This document shows positions 28,328-37,258 of a stretch of 64,000 nt of DNA, in pieces; position 1 is the first letter of the stretch; every line of letters starts with the position of its first letter. The DNA is taken from NCBI GenBank assembly GCA_937898685.1, contig CALEJT010000089.1:21033-85032 (forward strand). Direction: 5' to 3'. The stretch is from an uncultured Gammaproteobacteria bacterium (lineage in GTDB: Bacteria > Pseudomonadota > Gammaproteobacteria > Pseudomonadales > Pseudohongiellaceae). The notes below the pieces were generated by a model. That model did no database searches and had not been told where the DNA came from. It saw nothing but the letters and a program-made list of their open reading frames with translations. The translations under genes and the position numbers were made by a program.

Positions 28328-29044
28328 TCAGGCGCCTTCCTGCGCAAGCCACAGGCAATTTTGACCGCTGCTTTTGTGGATCTGCTCCAGATTGCGCCGA
28401 TGCGCCTCCAGTTCTTCTGGCGTAGGCTTGATCACGCGTAGCGGTGGCCGCGGTCCAGTCAGCTTGGCAGCCTCCTCGCCTCTCGCGTCCTCGCCGCCGG
28501 CCTCGTGGCCCAGGTGCAACGAAGACTGCCCGCCCGTCATCAGCAGATAGACGTCGGCGAGAATCTCGGCGTCCTTCAATGCGCCGTGCAATACACGCTG
28601 ACTGTTGTCGACGTCGTAGCGTTTGCAGAGCGCATCCAAGTTGTTCTTCTGACCGGGATGTTTCTTGCGTGCCAGCGCCAGTGAATCGACCACGGAGCAG
28701 TACTCGAGCATGGTCTTGTAACCGCGATCGAGCCGGGCCAGTTCGTAATCGAGGAAGCCGATGTCGAACGGCGCGTTGTGAATGATGAGTTCGGCACCCT
28801 GCACGAATTCGAGAAAGAGATCCGCTATCTCGGCAAAGACGGGTTTGTCGGCGAGGAACTCGTTGGTGATGCCGTGCACTTCGAGTGCACCCGCATCCAC
28901 TTCGCGCTCCGGGTTGATGTAGAGGTGCAGATGTTTGCCGGTCAGCTTGCGGTTGAGCAATTCGACGCAGCCGATCTCGATGATGCGATGTCCCTGCGCG
29001 GGGTCGAGACCAGTGGTTTCCGTGTCGAGCACGATCTGACGCAT
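28328..29044 (-). CDS. dnaQ: DNA polymerase III epsilon subunit (3'-5' proofreading exonuclease)
   Basis: Proofreading exonuclease of the replicative polymerase. It has 238 residues. The three exonuclease motifs are IVLDTETTGLDP (Exo I), IIHNAPFDIGFLDYEL (Exo II) and HGALKDAEILADVY (Exo III epsilon with the His). The C-terminal tail after about 180 is the region that binds the alpha subunit and is variable. It follows rnhA after 13 bases, the arrangement seen in E. coli where dnaQ and rnhA are neighbours. Confidence 0.97.
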   Translation of the reverse strand: MRQIVLDTETTGLDPAQGHRIIEIGCVELLNRKLTGKHLHLYINPEREVDAGALEVHGITNEFLADKPVFAEIADLFLEFVQGAELIIHNAPFDIGFLDYELARLDRGYKTMLEYCSVVDSLALARKKHPGQKNNLDALCKRYDVDNSQRVLHGALKDAEILADVYLLMTGGQSSLHLGHEAGGEDARGEEAAKLTGPRPPLRVIKPTPEELEAHRRNLEQIHKSSGQNCLWLAQEGA

Positions 29045-29057
29045 GTCGTAGTCCTGT

Positions 29058-29501
29058 TCAATTCAAAGCAAGTTCGTCGATGCCACGGTTGGCGAGACGA
29101 TCGGCCAATTCGTTCATGGGATGGCCGCTGTGGCCTTTCACCCATTCCCAACTCAATGTGTGTTTGTTCGCGAGTTCGTCCAGGGTTTGCCAAAGATCGG
29201 CATTGAGTACTGGTTTCTTGGCGGCGGTACGCCAGCCCTTCTTCTTCCAGCCGTCGAGCCACTCGGTCATGCCCTGCAGCACGTATTTGGAGTCCGTCAC
29301 CACCAGCACCCGGCACGGACGCTTGAGTGCCTGCAAGCCACGAATGACCGCCGTCAGCTCCATGCGATTGTTGGTGGTGAGCTGTTCTCCACCGTAGAGC
29401 TCTTTGCGCTGCTCACCGTATTCGAGGATGGCGCCCCACCCGCCTGGGCCTGGATTACCACGGCAGGCTCCGTCCGTGTAGAGATGTACTTCAGCTGTCA
29501 T
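29058..29501 (-). CDS. rnhA: Ribonuclease HI
   Basis: Degrades RNA in RNA-DNA hybrids. It has 147 residues. The catalytic acids occur in YTDGACRGNPGPGGWG, NNRMELTAVI and VTDSKYVLQGM, and the His/Asp in KGHSGHPMNELADRLAN. Its ATG lies inside the last codons of the upstream methyltransferase gene (overlap of 11 bases), so the two are probably translated together. Confidence 0.98.
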   Translation of the reverse strand: MTAEVHLYTDGACRGNPGPGGWGAILEYGEQRKELYGGEQLTTNNRMELTAVIRGLQALKRPCRVLVVTDSKYVLQGMTEWLDGWKKKGWRTAAKKPVLNADLWQTLDELANKHTLSWEWVKGHSGHPMNELADRLANRGIDELALN

Positions 29502-30300
29502 GCATGTCCCGATCGCTGACGACTACTTCTGGCGCGGGTGCACGGCGGCATCCGCTCGCTTCCGCCACTGGCAAGCCCACTGCGGGCAGACGCCAGTTCA
29601 CCTGCACGGGCGTCAGCGGCAATACCTGTTTGCGTGCGGTGATCACATACATGGCACCCGTGGGCCAATTGAAGCGGGTCGCCAGAGGTTCGAGCCAGGC
29701 ACTCCAGCGTATCGCGCGTTCGCCGTTGATGGGCAGCACGTGCACGCCGTAATGGATGCTGTCGATCTGGAAATCGAGCAACTTGAGCCAGTCACAGATG
29801 CGCGCGGCGCCGAGCCGCGCCGAAGCCCAGGGCGTGGCGCCATTGCGCGCCCGATGCAGCCAGTTGCGCAGCCCCCAGGTGCTGCGTGGGTTGAAGCCCA
29901 CGATCACGAGATGGCCGCCGGCGATCAATACCCGTGCCGCTTCGCGCAGCAATTGGTGCGGATGCGTCGAGAAATCCAGCGCATGATGCAGGAGCACGAG
30001 ATCGACCGACATGTTGGCGAGGGGAATGGCTTCACCTCGCGCGACGGCCGGATGACGATCGCTGACCCCGACATGGGGACAGAAGGAAAATTTGTGTCCC
30101 ATGGGGCTGGCTTCGTACAGCAAGAGATCTGCACAGCCCAATTGCAAGAGGTGGTAGCCGAAGCGCCGCTGCAGTGCACGGTCGACCAAACGCCGTTCCT
30201 CGCGCCACAGATGCTGGCCCAGGGGCGTTTCGTACCAGGCAGTGAGCGCTTGGTAGGCGGCGGGTGTCGAGCGCGTTTGTGGCTGAGAGCTGATGCGCAT
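29491..30300 (-). CDS. Class I SAM-dependent methyltransferase (YafS-like)
   Basis: I start it at the ATG at 30300 (MRISSQPQTR), 269 residues; the frame extends upstream but into the gloB promoter region. The methyltransferase fold is visible in LLQLGCADLLLYE (motif I region), LVLLHHALDFSTHP (motif IV) and ARVLIAGGHLVIVGFNP. E. coli yafS occupies the same place between gloB and rnhA. The methylated substrate is unknown. The C-terminal part is Pro/Ala-rich. Confidence 0.85.
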   Translation of the reverse strand: MRISSQPQTRSTPAAYQALTAWYETPLGQHLWREERRLVDRALQRRFGYHLLQLGCADLLLYEASPMGHKFSFCPHVGVSDRHPAVARGEAIPLANMSVDLVLLHHALDFSTHPHQLLREAARVLIAGGHLVIVGFNPRSTWGLRNWLHRARNGATPWASARLGAARICDWLKLLDFQIDSIHYGVHVLPINGERAIRWSAWLEPLATRFNWPTGAMYVITARKQVLPLTPVQVNWRLPAVGLPVAEASGCRRAPAPEVVVSDRDMHDS

Positions 30301-30400
30301 GGGCGGGTGCCGTGAACTAAAGGCGAATCTTACTCGCTGCAGCCCGCTTTTAAACCCTTGGCGTGCCCACGGGGGCACGATTGCGTTGTGTGCCCTGGGG

Positions 30401-30430
30401 TTGAGACTATTGCCGAACTTTGCTTTATAT
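30401..30430 (+). promoter_or_regulatory. Putative sigma-70 promoter of gloB
   Basis: TTGAGA at 30401-30406 and TTATAT at 30425-30430 with 18 bases between, about 29 bases before the gloB ATG. A short hairpin (GTGCCC / GGGCAC, 30363-30378) lies upstream. Confidence 0.45.
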
Positions 30431-30458
30431 TGCCGCAACTCGTCACAGCCCCGCAGTC

Positions 30459-31244
30459 ATGCTCGACATACATCCGATTCCCGCTTTTCAGGACAACTAT
30501 CTCTGGTTGCTGGTCGATCCGGCCACGCGTCAGGCGGCAGTGGTCGATCCTGGTGACGCTCAACCCGTCATCGCCTACCTCCAGCAGCACGATCTGAGAC
30601 TTGCCGCGATTCTCATCACTCACCACCATGCCGACCACATCGGCGGCGTCGGCACCCTGTTGAATCGTTTTGGTCCACTCGACGTCTATGGTCCGGAGAC
30701 GCCACGCATTCCGCACGTGAATCAACCGGTGAAGGAAGGTTCGACGCCGACCGTCCTCGGCCAACTCTTCGATGTGCTCGAAGTGCCCGGCCATACTCTC
30801 GAGCACATTGCGTATGTCAGTCGCGAGCCCCTCAAAGCAGGCCGCGCCCTCTTCTGTGGCGACACGCTCTTTGCCGCCGGTTGCGGACGCATGTTCGAAG
30901 GTACACCGCCGATGATGCAGGCCTCGCTGCAGAAGCTGGCATCGTTGCCGCCGGACACGCTCGTCTACTGCGCGCACGAATACACCCTGAGCAACCTGCG
31001 ATTCGCAACAGCCGTGATGCCGGACAACCCGGCACTGCAAGAACGGCAGCAGCGCGAGGCCGCCAAACGTGAACGCGGCGAGCCCACGGTACCGAGCGCG
31101 CTTGCGGTGGAACTCGCCACCAATCCCTTCCTACGTTGCGCCGACCCGGCCGTGATAGCGAAGGCCGAAAGTGTCGAAGCACTGCCGGCTCGCGATGCGG
31201 CGACGGTCTTCGGTGCACTGCGACGCTGGAAAGACAGATTCTGA
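30459..31244 (+). CDS. gloB: Hydroxyacylglutathione hydrolase (glyoxalase II)
   Basis: Hydrolyses S-lactoylglutathione in methylglyoxal detoxification. It has 261 residues from the ATG at 30459. Metal ligands are in THHHADHIGG (His55, His57, Asp59, His60), VPGHTLEH and FCGDTLFAAGCGRMFEG. The C-terminal glyoxalase-II-specific region contains CAHEYTLSNLRFA. It is divergent from the methyltransferase-rnhA-dnaQ genes, as in E. coli. oppA follows after 32 bases. Confidence 0.97.
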   Translation: MLDIHPIPAFQDNYLWLLVDPATRQAAVVDPGDAQPVIAYLQQHDLRLAAILITHHHADHIGGVGTLLNRFGPLDVYGPETPRIPHVNQPVKEGSTPTVLGQLFDVLEVPGHTLEHIAYVSREPLKAGRALFCGDTLFAAGCGRMFEGTPPMMQASLQKLASLPPDTLVYCAHEYTLSNLRFATAVMPDNPALQERQQREAAKRERGEPTVPSALAVELATNPFLRCADPAVIAKAESVEALPARDAATVFGALRRWKDRF

Positions 31245-31276
31245 TCCGAGGTCCGGTCAGGTGTTGGAGGTCCCCC

Positions 31277-32917
31277 ATGAACAGTGACAACTTCTCACCT
31301 CACCGTTGCCTTCGCGTGTTCGCGCTGTTGCTGTGTGCACTCTTCGCATGGCCGGCGGTGGCACAGAACGGCGTCGATTTCGCGCGTCAGGCGGTGCAGA
31401 TCGCCATGACCGGCGAGCCCCGCAACCTCAACAGCATTCGCGCCACCGACCAGCTCAGTATCTTCTATCTCGAACATGTGAAGGAAGGTCTGCTGCGCAA
31501 GAACGCGCGCAACGAGCTCGTCGGCGGCGTCGCCGAGCGTTGGGAAATGGAAGGCACGCACGCCAAGTTCTGGTTGCGTCGCAATGCGATGTGGAGCGAT
31601 GGCAAACCCGTCACCGCCCACGATTTCGTCTTCGCCTGGCGCCAAGTGGTGAATCCCGAAGTCGCCGCCGAATACGCTTCCATCATGTATCCGGTGAAGA
31701 ACGCCGAAGCCATCAACGCCGGGAAAATGCCGCTCGAGGCACTCGGTGTCAGAGCCATCGACGACTATACCTTGGAAGTTGAACTGGAAGCCCCCACCGG
31801 GTACTTCCTCGCCCTCACCTCCTTCATGATCTACTACCCCGTGCGCGAGGATTTCTACAAGGCACAGAACGGTCGCTATTTCGCGGACGTCGAGAACATG
31901 ATCTTCAACGGTCCCTTCAAGATCACGCGTTGGGTGCACGGCGCTTCACTGCGCATGGAAAAGAATCCGACGTACTGGGACGCCGACAGCGTCACGCTCA
32001 ACGTGATCGATACGCCCTACATGACGCCGGACTCGAAGGCACGCTTCAATCTATTCAAGGACGGCAAACTCGCGGTGGAGAATGGTTTGCAAGGCCTCGA
32101 AGCAGAAGAGCTGCGTGATGCACTCGCCAATCGCATGCGCATCCACAGCCACTCCGACGGTACGGTGTTCTATGTCGAGTTCAATCATCGTCCCGGCCGC
32201 GTCACCGGCAACACGAATCTGCGTAAGGCCATGCAGGCGGTGTTCGATTCACAGGAGCTGGTCTACAAGGTGATCGGCATCGCCGGTTACATCCCAGGTC
32301 GTTCGCTGTTTCCCGTGTACATGAACGGTGTCAACGACAAGTTCCGTATCGAATATCCGGTGCCACAGCCCGAGCTGAATCTCGAAAAGGCACGACAACA
32401 TCTGGAGCTGGCGAAGCAGGAACTCGGAGTCGATGAAATTCCCCCGCTCGCCATTCTGTGCGACGACCGTGAAATCGCCATCCTGCAGGCCCAGTACTTC
32501 CAAGCACTGTTCAAACGCACGCTGGGGCTCGACATCAAGGTCGACTCCCAGACCTTCAAGCAACGACTCGACAAATCCCAGAACGGCAACTTCGATCTGA
32601 TCCTCACGGGCTGGGGCCCGGACTACGAAGACCCCATGACCTTCGGCGATCTCTTTGCATCCTGGAACGTCAACAACAAGGGGCGCTACAGCAGCCCGGT
32701 CTACGATTCCTTCGTACGCACGGCGCAGGGCACTTCCGACCAGCAGATCCGTATGGATGCCATGGGCCGGATGCAGACGCATCTGATCGAAGAGGCAGTG
32801 ATTCTTCCCAGTTATGAACGTGTCGCCAACGTCGTGCAGGATCCGCGCCTCGTCGGTGTGATGTTCAAACAGACGGGCGCCTCCATGGTGCTCACCTACG
32901 CACGAGTGGTCGAATAA
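31277..32917 (+). CDS. oppA: Oligopeptide ABC transporter, periplasmic substrate-binding protein (OppA/SBP5 family)
   Basis: Binds peptides in the periplasm and hands them to the OppBC permease. It has 546 residues from the ATG at 31277, with GGAGG seven bases upstream. The signal peptide covers about 1-30 (CLRVFALLLCALFAWPAVAQ). Family features include TGEPRNLNSIRATD, HVKEGLLRKN, WSDGKPVTAHDFVFAWRQV, FNGPFKITRW and LTGWGPDYEDPMTF. It has no lipobox, so it is a soluble protein. First gene of the five-gene opp operon. It may recognise peptides or another SBP5 ligand. Confidence 0.94.
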   Translation: MNSDNFSPHRCLRVFALLLCALFAWPAVAQNGVDFARQAVQIAMTGEPRNLNSIRATDQLSIFYLEHVKEGLLRKNARNELVGGVAERWEMEGTHAKFWLRRNAMWSDGKPVTAHDFVFAWRQVVNPEVAAEYASIMYPVKNAEAINAGKMPLEALGVRAIDDYTLEVELEAPTGYFLALTSFMIYYPVREDFYKAQNGRYFADVENMIFNGPFKITRWVHGASLRMEKNPTYWDADSVTLNVIDTPYMTPDSKARFNLFKDGKLAVENGLQGLEAEELRDALANRMRIHSHSDGTVFYVEFNHRPGRVTGNTNLRKAMQAVFDSQELVYKVIGIAGYIPGRSLFPVYMNGVNDKFRIEYPVPQPELNLEKARQHLELAKQELGVDEIPPLAILCDDREIAILQAQYFQALFKRTLGLDIKVDSQTFKQRLDKSQNGNFDLILTGWGPDYEDPMTFGDLFASWNVNNKGRYSSPVYDSFVRTAQGTSDQQIRMDAMGRMQTHLIEEAVILPSYERVANVVQDPRLVGVMFKQTGASMVLTYARVVE

Positions 32918-32922
32918 GCCTC

Positions 32923-33861
32923 ATGCTGTCCTACATCCTCAAGCGCCTCGGCATCGGCGTCTTCACCATCTGGTTCATCGCCACAGCCACCTTTACCGCC
33001 ATGCACATGGTGCCGGGTGATCCGTTGAGCAACGAGCGAGGCACCAACGAAATCATCCGCGCCAACCTCGAGCGTCAGTACGGGCTCGACAAACCCGTGT
33101 TCCAGCAATATCTGCTCTACATGGGCAACATGCTCAAAGGTGATTTCGGCATCGCTTTCAGCGAAGAGAACCGTTCGGTCAACGACATCATCCGTGAGCA
33201 CTTTCCCGTCTCCGCCACGCTCGGTTTGCTTTCTTTGCTCTTCGCCACGGCTGGTGGCGTGTTGTGGGGTGCCCTCGCCGCGCTCTATCGCAATCGTTTG
33301 CCGGATGCCGTGCTGATGTTCCTGGTGATCCTTGGCATCTCGGTGCCGAGTTTCGTGTTCGCCGCCTTGAGCCAATTGCTCATCCTGAATCTCAATCAAT
33401 GGGCCGGCCGCTCCATCCTGCCAGTGGCTGGCTGGGGTGATTTCCGCTCGATGCTCGTGCCCGCGCTCGTGCTCGGCATGAGCACCATGGCCTTCATGAC
33501 GCGCCTGATGCGTTCCTCGATGTTGGAAGTCGCCAATACCGACTACATCCGCACCGCGCGTGCCAAGGGGCTGTCGCCCACCCGCATCTTCTTCCGTCAT
33601 CAACTGCGCAACGCCATCCTGCCAGTGATCACGGTGTTGGGGCCGGCAATCGCCATCATCACCACCGGCGGCTTCGTCGTCGAAAGTGTGTTCGCGATTC
33701 CCGGGCTGGGCCGCTACTTCGTCCAGGCGGTGGCGCAACTCGACTACACGGTGATCATGGGCACCACCGTATTCTTTGGCGCCTTCCTCGTGTTGGTCGT
33801 AATCGCCGTGGACATCCTCTATGGCTTCATCGATCCGCGTATCAGGCTCGGAGCCGTGTGA
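32923..33861 (+). CDS. oppB: Oligopeptide ABC transporter permease OppB
   Basis: 312 residues with six predicted membrane helices, beginning MLSYILKRLGIGVFTIWF and containing the typical MVPGDPLSNERG periplasmic segment. The ATPase-contacting EAA-type loop is YIRTARAKGLSPTRIFFRHQ, and the end has VDILYGFIDPRIRLG, a family hallmark. It follows oppA after five bases, and its stop is one base from the oppC ATG. Confidence 0.96.
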   Translation: MLSYILKRLGIGVFTIWFIATATFTAMHMVPGDPLSNERGTNEIIRANLERQYGLDKPVFQQYLLYMGNMLKGDFGIAFSEENRSVNDIIREHFPVSATLGLLSLLFATAGGVLWGALAALYRNRLPDAVLMFLVILGISVPSFVFAALSQLLILNLNQWAGRSILPVAGWGDFRSMLVPALVLGMSTMAFMTRLMRSSMLEVANTDYIRTARAKGLSPTRIFFRHQLRNAILPVITVLGPAIAIITTGGFVVESVFAIPGLGRYFVQAVAQLDYTVIMGTTVFFGAFLVLVVIAVDILYGFIDPRIRLGAV

Positions 33862-33862
33862 C

Positions 33863-35251
33863 ATGAGCCTGAATACTCCAGAATTTTCCGCCAGCGACTT
33901 TGCTCCTGCGCCGAACCTTGTCGCGGCCGAACGCATCGTGCGCCCTTCGCTTTCCTATTGGCAGGACGCGTGGCTGCGTCTCAAGAAGAACCGTCGCGCG
34001 CTGTGCAGCCTCTACATCGTCATCGCATTGTTGCTCTTCACGCTGCTCGGGCCGGTGATATGGAGACAGGATCCAGCACTGCAGGATCTCGATGCGATTT
34101 CACAGGGCCCAACCCTGGGTACCCGCGCGATCGTGGTGGAGGATCCAGGTAACTGGGAAGGTGTGCGCGGCGAACCGGCACCACTTCCGCCCGGAGGTAC
34201 GCTCGGTGCGCCCACGCTCAGAGTCGAAGGCATCGCCACCACGCAGTATGTGCGTCTCGTCTGGTCGATGGTGCCCGGTGCGCAGCAGTATCTGATCTAC
34301 CGTAACGATCACGCCCCCGAATCCGATCAGGACCTCGGTCTGCCGCTTGGCACTACGCTGAGCCCCGATGAGCTGAGCTTCGAAGATCGCCTGCAGTTGC
34401 GTCCGCAGCGCTACTGGTACACGGTGATTGCCAGTGACGGCGTGGAAGAAGCGGCCGAACATACGACGATCGAAGTCTCGCCGCAGCGCGCCATCACCGT
34501 GAGTCAGGCACGCGAGCGTGAGCTCGACGACACTGTGGGTGCCACGGTCGATCTGCCTGCTCATCCCTTCGGCACCGACTACCTGGGCCGCGATCTGCTC
34601 GCACGCCTGATGGAGGGAGCTCGAGTTTCTCTCTTCATCGGCATCGTCGCTCCCCTGCTTTTCGTGCTCGTCGGCGTGATCTACGGCGGCATTTCCGGTT
34701 ACTTCGGGGGCAACGTCGACATCGTGATGATGCGTGTGGCGGACTTCGTGATCGCCTTGCCCTTCCTGCTGTTCATGATCCTGTTCCGCATCAGCTTCGG
34801 CATCGGCCCTGGCGAAAGCGGCATCTTCCCGATGCTGTTGGCGCTGGTGCTCTTGCGTTGGCCGGACACGGCACGCCTGGTGCGCGGTCAGGTATTGCAA
34901 TTGCGCGGAGAAGCCTACGTGCAGGCGGCGCGCGTATTGGGCGCACAACCGGGTTATCTGATCTTCCGCCACCTCTTGCCCAACACCATGGGCCCGATTT
35001 TGGTGACGCTGACCTTCGCCATTCCCATGGCCATCTTCACCGAAGCCTTCCTCTCCTTCATCGGCATGGGAGTTTCGCCACCCACGCCGTCGTGGGGTTC
35101 AATGAGCAACGAAGGCATCCGCACCATGCTTTCCAGTCCGCATGAACTGCTGTTCCCGTCGATCTTCATCAGCGTGACGGTGCTGGCGTTCAACATGTTG
35201 GGCGACGGTTTACGGGATGCGCTGGACTCCCGCATGAGATCACGTGAATGA
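33863..35251 (+). CDS. oppC: Oligopeptide ABC transporter permease OppC with a fibronectin-III-like periplasmic insertion
   Basis: Second permease subunit, 462 residues from the ATG at 33863, against about 300 in ordinary OppC proteins. The core is normal: helix 1 near 46-65, then HPFGTDYLGRDLLARLMEGARVSL (from about 234), five more helices and the EAA loop QAARVLGAQPGYLIFRH. The extra roughly 140 residues lie in the first periplasmic loop. Residues 115-206 read as a beta-sandwich: PTLRVEGIATTQYVRLVW, then VPGAQQYLIYRND, then PQRYWYTVIASDGVEEAA. That is the strand pattern and Trp/Tyr placement of a fibronectin type III domain. The role could be contact with the binding protein or a sensor. 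The fold call is from pattern only. Confidence 0.93.
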   Translation: MSLNTPEFSASDFAPAPNLVAAERIVRPSLSYWQDAWLRLKKNRRALCSLYIVIALLLFTLLGPVIWRQDPALQDLDAISQGPTLGTRAIVVEDPGNWEGVRGEPAPLPPGGTLGAPTLRVEGIATTQYVRLVWSMVPGAQQYLIYRNDHAPESDQDLGLPLGTTLSPDELSFEDRLQLRPQRYWYTVIASDGVEEAAEHTTIEVSPQRAITVSQARERELDDTVGATVDLPAHPFGTDYLGRDLLARLMEGARVSLFIGIVAPLLFVLVGVIYGGISGYFGGNVDIVMMRVADFVIALPFLLFMILFRISFGIGPGESGIFPMLLALVLLRWPDTARLVRGQVLQLRGEAYVQAARVLGAQPGYLIFRHLLPNTMGPILVTLTFAIPMAIFTEAFLSFIGMGVSPPTPSWGSMSNEGIRTMLSSPHELLFPSIFISVTVLAFNMLGDGLRDALDSRMRSRE

Positions 35252-36276
35252 GCAGTTCAGAATACGCACTCGAAGTAGATCGTCTGGCGGTGAGCTTCGA
35301 CACCTATGGTGGTGTCGTACAGGCCGTGCGCGATGTGTCCTTCAAATTGCGCAAAGGCAGAACGCTGGCCATCGTCGGTGAATCAGGTTGTGGCAAGTCG
35401 GTGACGATGCAGAGCATCATGGGCCTGATTCCCATGCCACCCGGCCGCATCACGCAGGGTTCGGCACGTCTCAACGGCGACGAGCTCCTCGGTATTTCAC
35501 AGAAGGCGTTGAATGCCATTCGCGGCAATCGCGTGGGAATGATCTTCCAGGACCCGATGAGCTCGCTGAATCCCACCATGACCATCGGCCGTCAGATCGC
35601 CGAAACCCTGGTGGTGCATCGTGGACTCAGCACCAGCGCGGCACGCAAGGAAGTGCTCGAACTCCTGCGTCTCGTGCAGATTCCCGAAGCCGAGAAGCGC
35701 ATCGATCAATATCCCTTCGAATTCTCGGGCGGCATGCTGCAGCGCGTGATGATCGCGATGGCCATCGCCTGCAAGCCGGAAGTGCTGATCGCGGACGAAC
35801 CCACCACCGCTCTCGATGTGACGATCCAGGCGCAGATCCTCAACCTGCTCAAGGATCTGCAGGAGCGTTATGGGCTCTCCATCATCCTGATCACGCACGA
35901 CCTCGGCGTCGTGGCACGCATGGCGCACGACGTGGCGGTGATGTATGCGGGCCAGGTGGTGGAAGCCGGCTCGGTGGACGACATCTTCTATCGCTCTGCC
36001 CACCCCTACACCCTGGGCTTGCGTGCGGCCATGCCGAGCAATGATCCCGAGAAGCGCACACTGCGCATCATTCCCGGCAGCCCTCCCGATCTCTTCGCGC
36101 CGCCGCCCGGCTGCGCCTTCGCTGCGCGCTGCCCACATGCGATGCGGCTTTGCCATGAGCACGCGCCGCCGCTCTACGGTACCGGCCATATCGCGCGCTG
36201 CTGGCTGCATCATCCCCAAGCCCCTGAGTCTCCGGTTCGGGGCAACATCGCTACTCTGACGGAACCCGCATGCTGA
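35248..36276 (+). CDS. oppD: Oligopeptide ABC transporter ATP-binding protein OppD
   Basis: ATPase subunit, 342 residues. Walker A is GESGCGKSV, the signature is FSGGMLQRVMIAMA, and Walker B is VLIADEPTTALDVT with the switch histidine in LITHDLGVV. The C-terminal oligopeptide-ABC domain carries the conserved cysteines (GCAFAARCPHAMRLC and a later CWLHH), known in this family as a possible iron-sulfur site. It overlaps oppC and oppF by four and seven bases. Confidence 0.96.
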   Translation: MSSSEYALEVDRLAVSFDTYGGVVQAVRDVSFKLRKGRTLAIVGESGCGKSVTMQSIMGLIPMPPGRITQGSARLNGDELLGISQKALNAIRGNRVGMIFQDPMSSLNPTMTIGRQIAETLVVHRGLSTSAARKEVLELLRLVQIPEAEKRIDQYPFEFSGGMLQRVMIAMAIACKPEVLIADEPTTALDVTIQAQILNLLKDLQERYGLSIILITHDLGVVARMAHDVAVMYAGQVVEAGSVDDIFYRSAHPYTLGLRAAMPSNDPEKRTLRIIPGSPPDLFAPPPGCAFAARCPHAMRLCHEHAPPLYGTGHIARCWLHHPQAPESPVRGNIATLTEPAC

Positions 36277-37217
36277 TCGAAGCCAAAGCCCTACGTAAGT
36301 TCTTCAGCTTGGATGGCGGACGGCAGGTTCATGCCGTGGATGACGTCACGCTTGGCATCGCCGAGCATGAAGTCGTGGGGCTCGTCGGCGAAAGCGGTTC
36401 GGGCAAGACCACCTTCGGCAAGACCCTGATCGGTCTGTACGACAAGACGGGCGGCGAAGTGCGTTATCGCGGTGAACTCTTGCCGGCACGTTACACCGCC
36501 GCCGACTTCCGCAAGCAGTCCTCGGAAATCCAGATGATCTTCCAGGATCCCTATGGCTCGCTCAATCCGCGCATGACGATCTTCGAGATCATCGCCGAAG
36601 GCGTCTTGATCCGAGAACGTCGCTCACTGTCTTCACTGCGCGACAAGGTCGTCTATTGGCTCGAGCGCGTCGGCCTGCACGCCGACCACCTCTCCCGCTA
36701 CCCGCACGAGTTCTCCGGTGGTCAGCGTCAACGTGTCGGCATTGCGCGTGCGCTGATCGTGGAACCGAAACTCTTGGTATGCGACGAACCGATTTCGGCG
36801 CTGGACGTTTCGGTGCAGGCGCAGGTGGTGCAGCTCCTGGCCGAACTGAAGGAATCGATGGGACTGAGCATGCTGTTCATTGCGCACGATCTCTCGATGG
36901 TGCGCTACGTGTCCGATCGCATGGCGGTGATGTATTTGGGTTCCTTGATCGAACTCGGACCTGCCGAAGAGGTCTACTTCCGCCCCCTGCATCCCTATAC
37001 ACAGCTCTTGATCGCTTCGAATCCTGAACCGGATCCAGAGCATGAAAGGCGGCGTCAGGATCGCCTGATCACGGGCGAAATCCCCTCGCCCGTCGACCTC
37101 AAACCCATGTGCCGTTTTGCTGGCCGTTGTCCCAAAGCCGAAGCACGCTGCTTCGAGGAAAGGCCTGTACTACGAGAAGTGGCGCCAGAACGCTTCGCTG
37201 CCTGCCACCTGCTTTGA
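36270..37217 (+). CDS. oppF: Oligopeptide ABC transporter ATP-binding protein OppF
   Basis: Second ATPase of the importer, 315 residues. Walker A GESGSGKTTFGK, signature FSGGQRQRVGIARAL and Walker B LLVCDEPISALDVS are intact, with a switch His in FIAHDLSMV. The C-terminal cysteine motif (CRFAGRCPKAEARC) is present. Last gene of the operon; it converges on ppiD with a hairpin between them. Confidence 0.96.
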   Translation: MLIEAKALRKFFSLDGGRQVHAVDDVTLGIAEHEVVGLVGESGSGKTTFGKTLIGLYDKTGGEVRYRGELLPARYTAADFRKQSSEIQMIFQDPYGSLNPRMTIFEIIAEGVLIRERRSLSSLRDKVVYWLERVGLHADHLSRYPHEFSGGQRQRVGIARALIVEPKLLVCDEPISALDVSVQAQVVQLLAELKESMGLSMLFIAHDLSMVRYVSDRMAVMYLGSLIELGPAEEVYFRPLHPYTQLLIASNPEPDPEHERRRQDRLITGEIPSPVDLKPMCRFAGRCPKAEARCFEERPVLREVAPERFAACHLL

Positions 37218-37219
37218 TC

Positions 37220-37245
37220 GGCGCACGTTCCTATGAACGCGCGCC
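37220..37245. terminator. Stem-loop between convergent oppF and ppiD
   Basis: GGCGCACGTTC and GAACGCGCGCC form an 11-base stem with one mismatch around a CTAT loop. No T-run follows on either strand, so termination here would be weak or factor-assisted. Confidence 0.5.
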
Positions 37246-37258
37246 TCGATGAAAGTCC

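Noticed and set aside
31136..31276. Longer start for oppA, 47 codons upstream
   Set aside because: It would overlap gloB and put a polar Arg-rich stretch before the signal peptide. The ATG at 31277 has a perfect GGAGG.
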